A stretch of 64,000 nucleotides of DNA from Amycolatopsis taiwanensis DSM 45107 (GTDB taxonomy: Bacteria > Actinomycetota > Actinomycetes > Mycobacteriales > Pseudonocardiaceae). A program made the position numbers and the translations under genes. The stretch covers positions 41,575 to 105,574 of the forward strand of contig NZ_JAFB01000032.1 of NCBI RefSeq assembly GCF_000519205.1, given 5' to 3'. Positions 63,383 to 64,000 of this stretch are shown piece by piece; the stretch's first letter is position 1, and every line of letters starts with the position of its first letter. Under the pieces are notes generated by a model. It was not told the origin of the DNA and searched no databases. It saw nothing but the letters and a program-made list of their open reading frames with translations.

Positions 63383-63734
63383 CGAGGCCAGAGGACGAGC
63401 TGGGTGCAGCGGAACACCGCGACCGTCCGGGCCTGGTCATCGGTGACCGTAGCGTCCCACAGCTGCGTGGAGCGGCCACTGTGGACGGAATTCGCGCGGC
63501 AGTGCAGGAAGCCTTCCCGGGCCGCGGCGAGGAAGGTCGTCTTCAGCTCGACGGTGGTGAACCCGCTGGCCCCGGTGGGAAGGCTGGCCGCGCAGCCGGA
63601 TCCGCACAGCGTGTCCGCGAGACCGGTGAGTGCGGCAGCGTGGACGAACCCGTTGGGAGCGAACAACTCGGGCCGGACGGGGGAGTTTCTCCGGTCACCT
63701 CACCGTCCGAGTAGGACAACACGCGCACGCCTAG
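63379..63734 (-). pseudogene. PaaI-type thioesterase, broken
   Basis: Hot-dog thioesterase sequence in two frames: LGVRVLSYSDGEVTGE in one, then RPELFAPNGFVHAAALTGLA, SGFTTVELKTTFLAAAREG and AVFRCTQLVLWPR in the next. FVHAAALTGLADT is the active-site region of the PaaI family. The gene is frameshifted near 63680, and its 5-prime end is cut off at 63735 by the IS701-type element. Confidence 0.65.
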
Positions 63735-64000
63735 TAGTGCTTTGTTAGGTGTGTCGTTGTGGCTGGTCGGGGCGTTGCTGTGATCTCCTTTGCGGGTGCT
63801 TCCGGAGGAAATGGACGAGGTTCGTCCGGTGATCGAGGAGTTTGCTGCGCGGATGTTCGGTGGGTTCGCGCGGCGTGACCAGCGGGCGAAGGGGCAGCTG
63901 TATCTGCGCGGGCTGATGCTGGAGGGCAAGCGCAAGTCGATGCAGCCGATGGCCGAGCGGCTCGGGGTCGATCACCAGCAGTTGCAGCAGTTCGTCACCA
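63731..64000 (+). mobile_element. IS701-family element, left part
   Basis: CTAG at 63731 fits the YTAR target duplication of this family, directly followed by TAGTGCTTTGTTAGGTG as probable terminal repeat. The element then carries the transposase start and runs out of the window. Right end not seen. Confidence 0.65.
63811..64000 (+). CDS. IS701-type transposase, N-terminal part
   Basis: Open frame from ATG 63811 (GGAGGAA directly before it, slightly close; GTG 63796 is an alternative) to the window edge, 63 codons. It reads MDEVRPVIEEFAARMFGGFA, RRDQRAKGQLYLRGLMLEGK and RKSMQPMAERLGVDHQQLQQ, which is the well-known N-terminus of actinobacterial IS701 transposases. The DDE catalytic part lies outside the window. 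The insertion has cut the thioesterase gene on the other strand. Confidence 0.85.
   Translation, partial: MDEVRPVIEEFAARMFGGFARRDQRAKGQLYLRGLMLEGKRKSMQPMAERLGVDHQQLQQFVT

Overview
The window is high-GC (about 68-70 % by eye) actinobacterial DNA. GTG starts are common, stop/start overlaps of the ATGA or GTGA type are frequent, and the protein families (DUF222/HNH, TIGR04222, several IclR regulators, IS701, bacterial NACHT proteins) point to Pseudonocardiaceae, most likely an Amycolatopsis relative. Taxonomy is inferred from style and family content only.

Layout. 0.2-6.5 kb: an ABC exporter, two unknown genes, a DUF222/HNH gene cut by an IS5-type remnant, and an APH-fold kinase. 7-12.6 kb: a divergent pair consisting of an iron alcohol dehydrogenase of the hydroxyacid-oxoacid transhydrogenase type (with an MHS permease) and a FAD/Fe-S D-2-hydroxyacid dehydrogenase. 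12.8-18.3 kb: a sulfoacetaldehyde module (xsc, pta, TauE-type exporter) between two IclR genes. 18.4-21.1 kb: a CobS-like AAA ATPase and a CobT-like VWA protein with no cobN nearby. 21-22 kb: a relic zone with 21-bp repeats, a dead HNH gene and a glycosyltransferase stump. 22.1-30.4 kb: an MFS permease, a NACHT NTPase carrying a degenerate trypsin-like domain, a flavin reductase and a large LuxR regulator. 30.7-48.2 kb: a one-carbon/methylated-amine region containing a FAD amine oxidase with IclR regulator, cyclodeaminase-like fchA, fhs, a sarcosine oxidase/N-methylglutamate dehydrogenase set (beta, delta, fused alpha-gamma), a gmaS-type glutamine synthetase homologue, mgsABC, an unknown gene, an APC permease and an XRE-cupin regulator. 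48.3-55.1 kb: an efflux pump with TetR regulator, a Cys-rich TIGR04222 protein with a DUF692/MNIO enzyme, and an SDR with a MerR regulator. 55.2-56.0 kb: an array of eight tRNA genes on the minus strand. 56.3-62.2 kb: a small peptide gene, then tmm, an EamA transporter, a winged-helix protein, a 37-residue membrane peptide and tdm. 62.3-64 kb: two DUF202 genes and an IS graveyard ending in a partial IS701 element.

How it works together. Tmm and Tdm would turn trimethylamine into dimethylamine plus formaldehyde. GmaS, MgsABC and Mgd would take methylamine through gamma-glutamylmethylamide and N-methylglutamate to glutamate plus methylene-THF. The cyclodeaminase and Fhs would turn the C1 unit into formate with ATP recovery. 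The dimethylamine step and FolD are not in the window. Together with the xsc module, the region looks like a catabolic island for osmolyte-type methylamines and sulfonates.

The most striking non-coding signal is one sequence of about 85-125 nt present three times, each time in the 5-prime leader of a gene and in the sense direction: the cobS-like gene, fhs and mgdB. Its 3-prime end can pair at or beside the ribosome site in two copies, so I propose a riboswitch-like leader for one-carbon metabolism. A second shared motif (GTCCACTCATAGTAAAC-like) lies before tmm, the XRE-cupin gene and gmaS/mgdA, with a shorter match before the EamA gene, and would tie the two amine clusters into one regulon.
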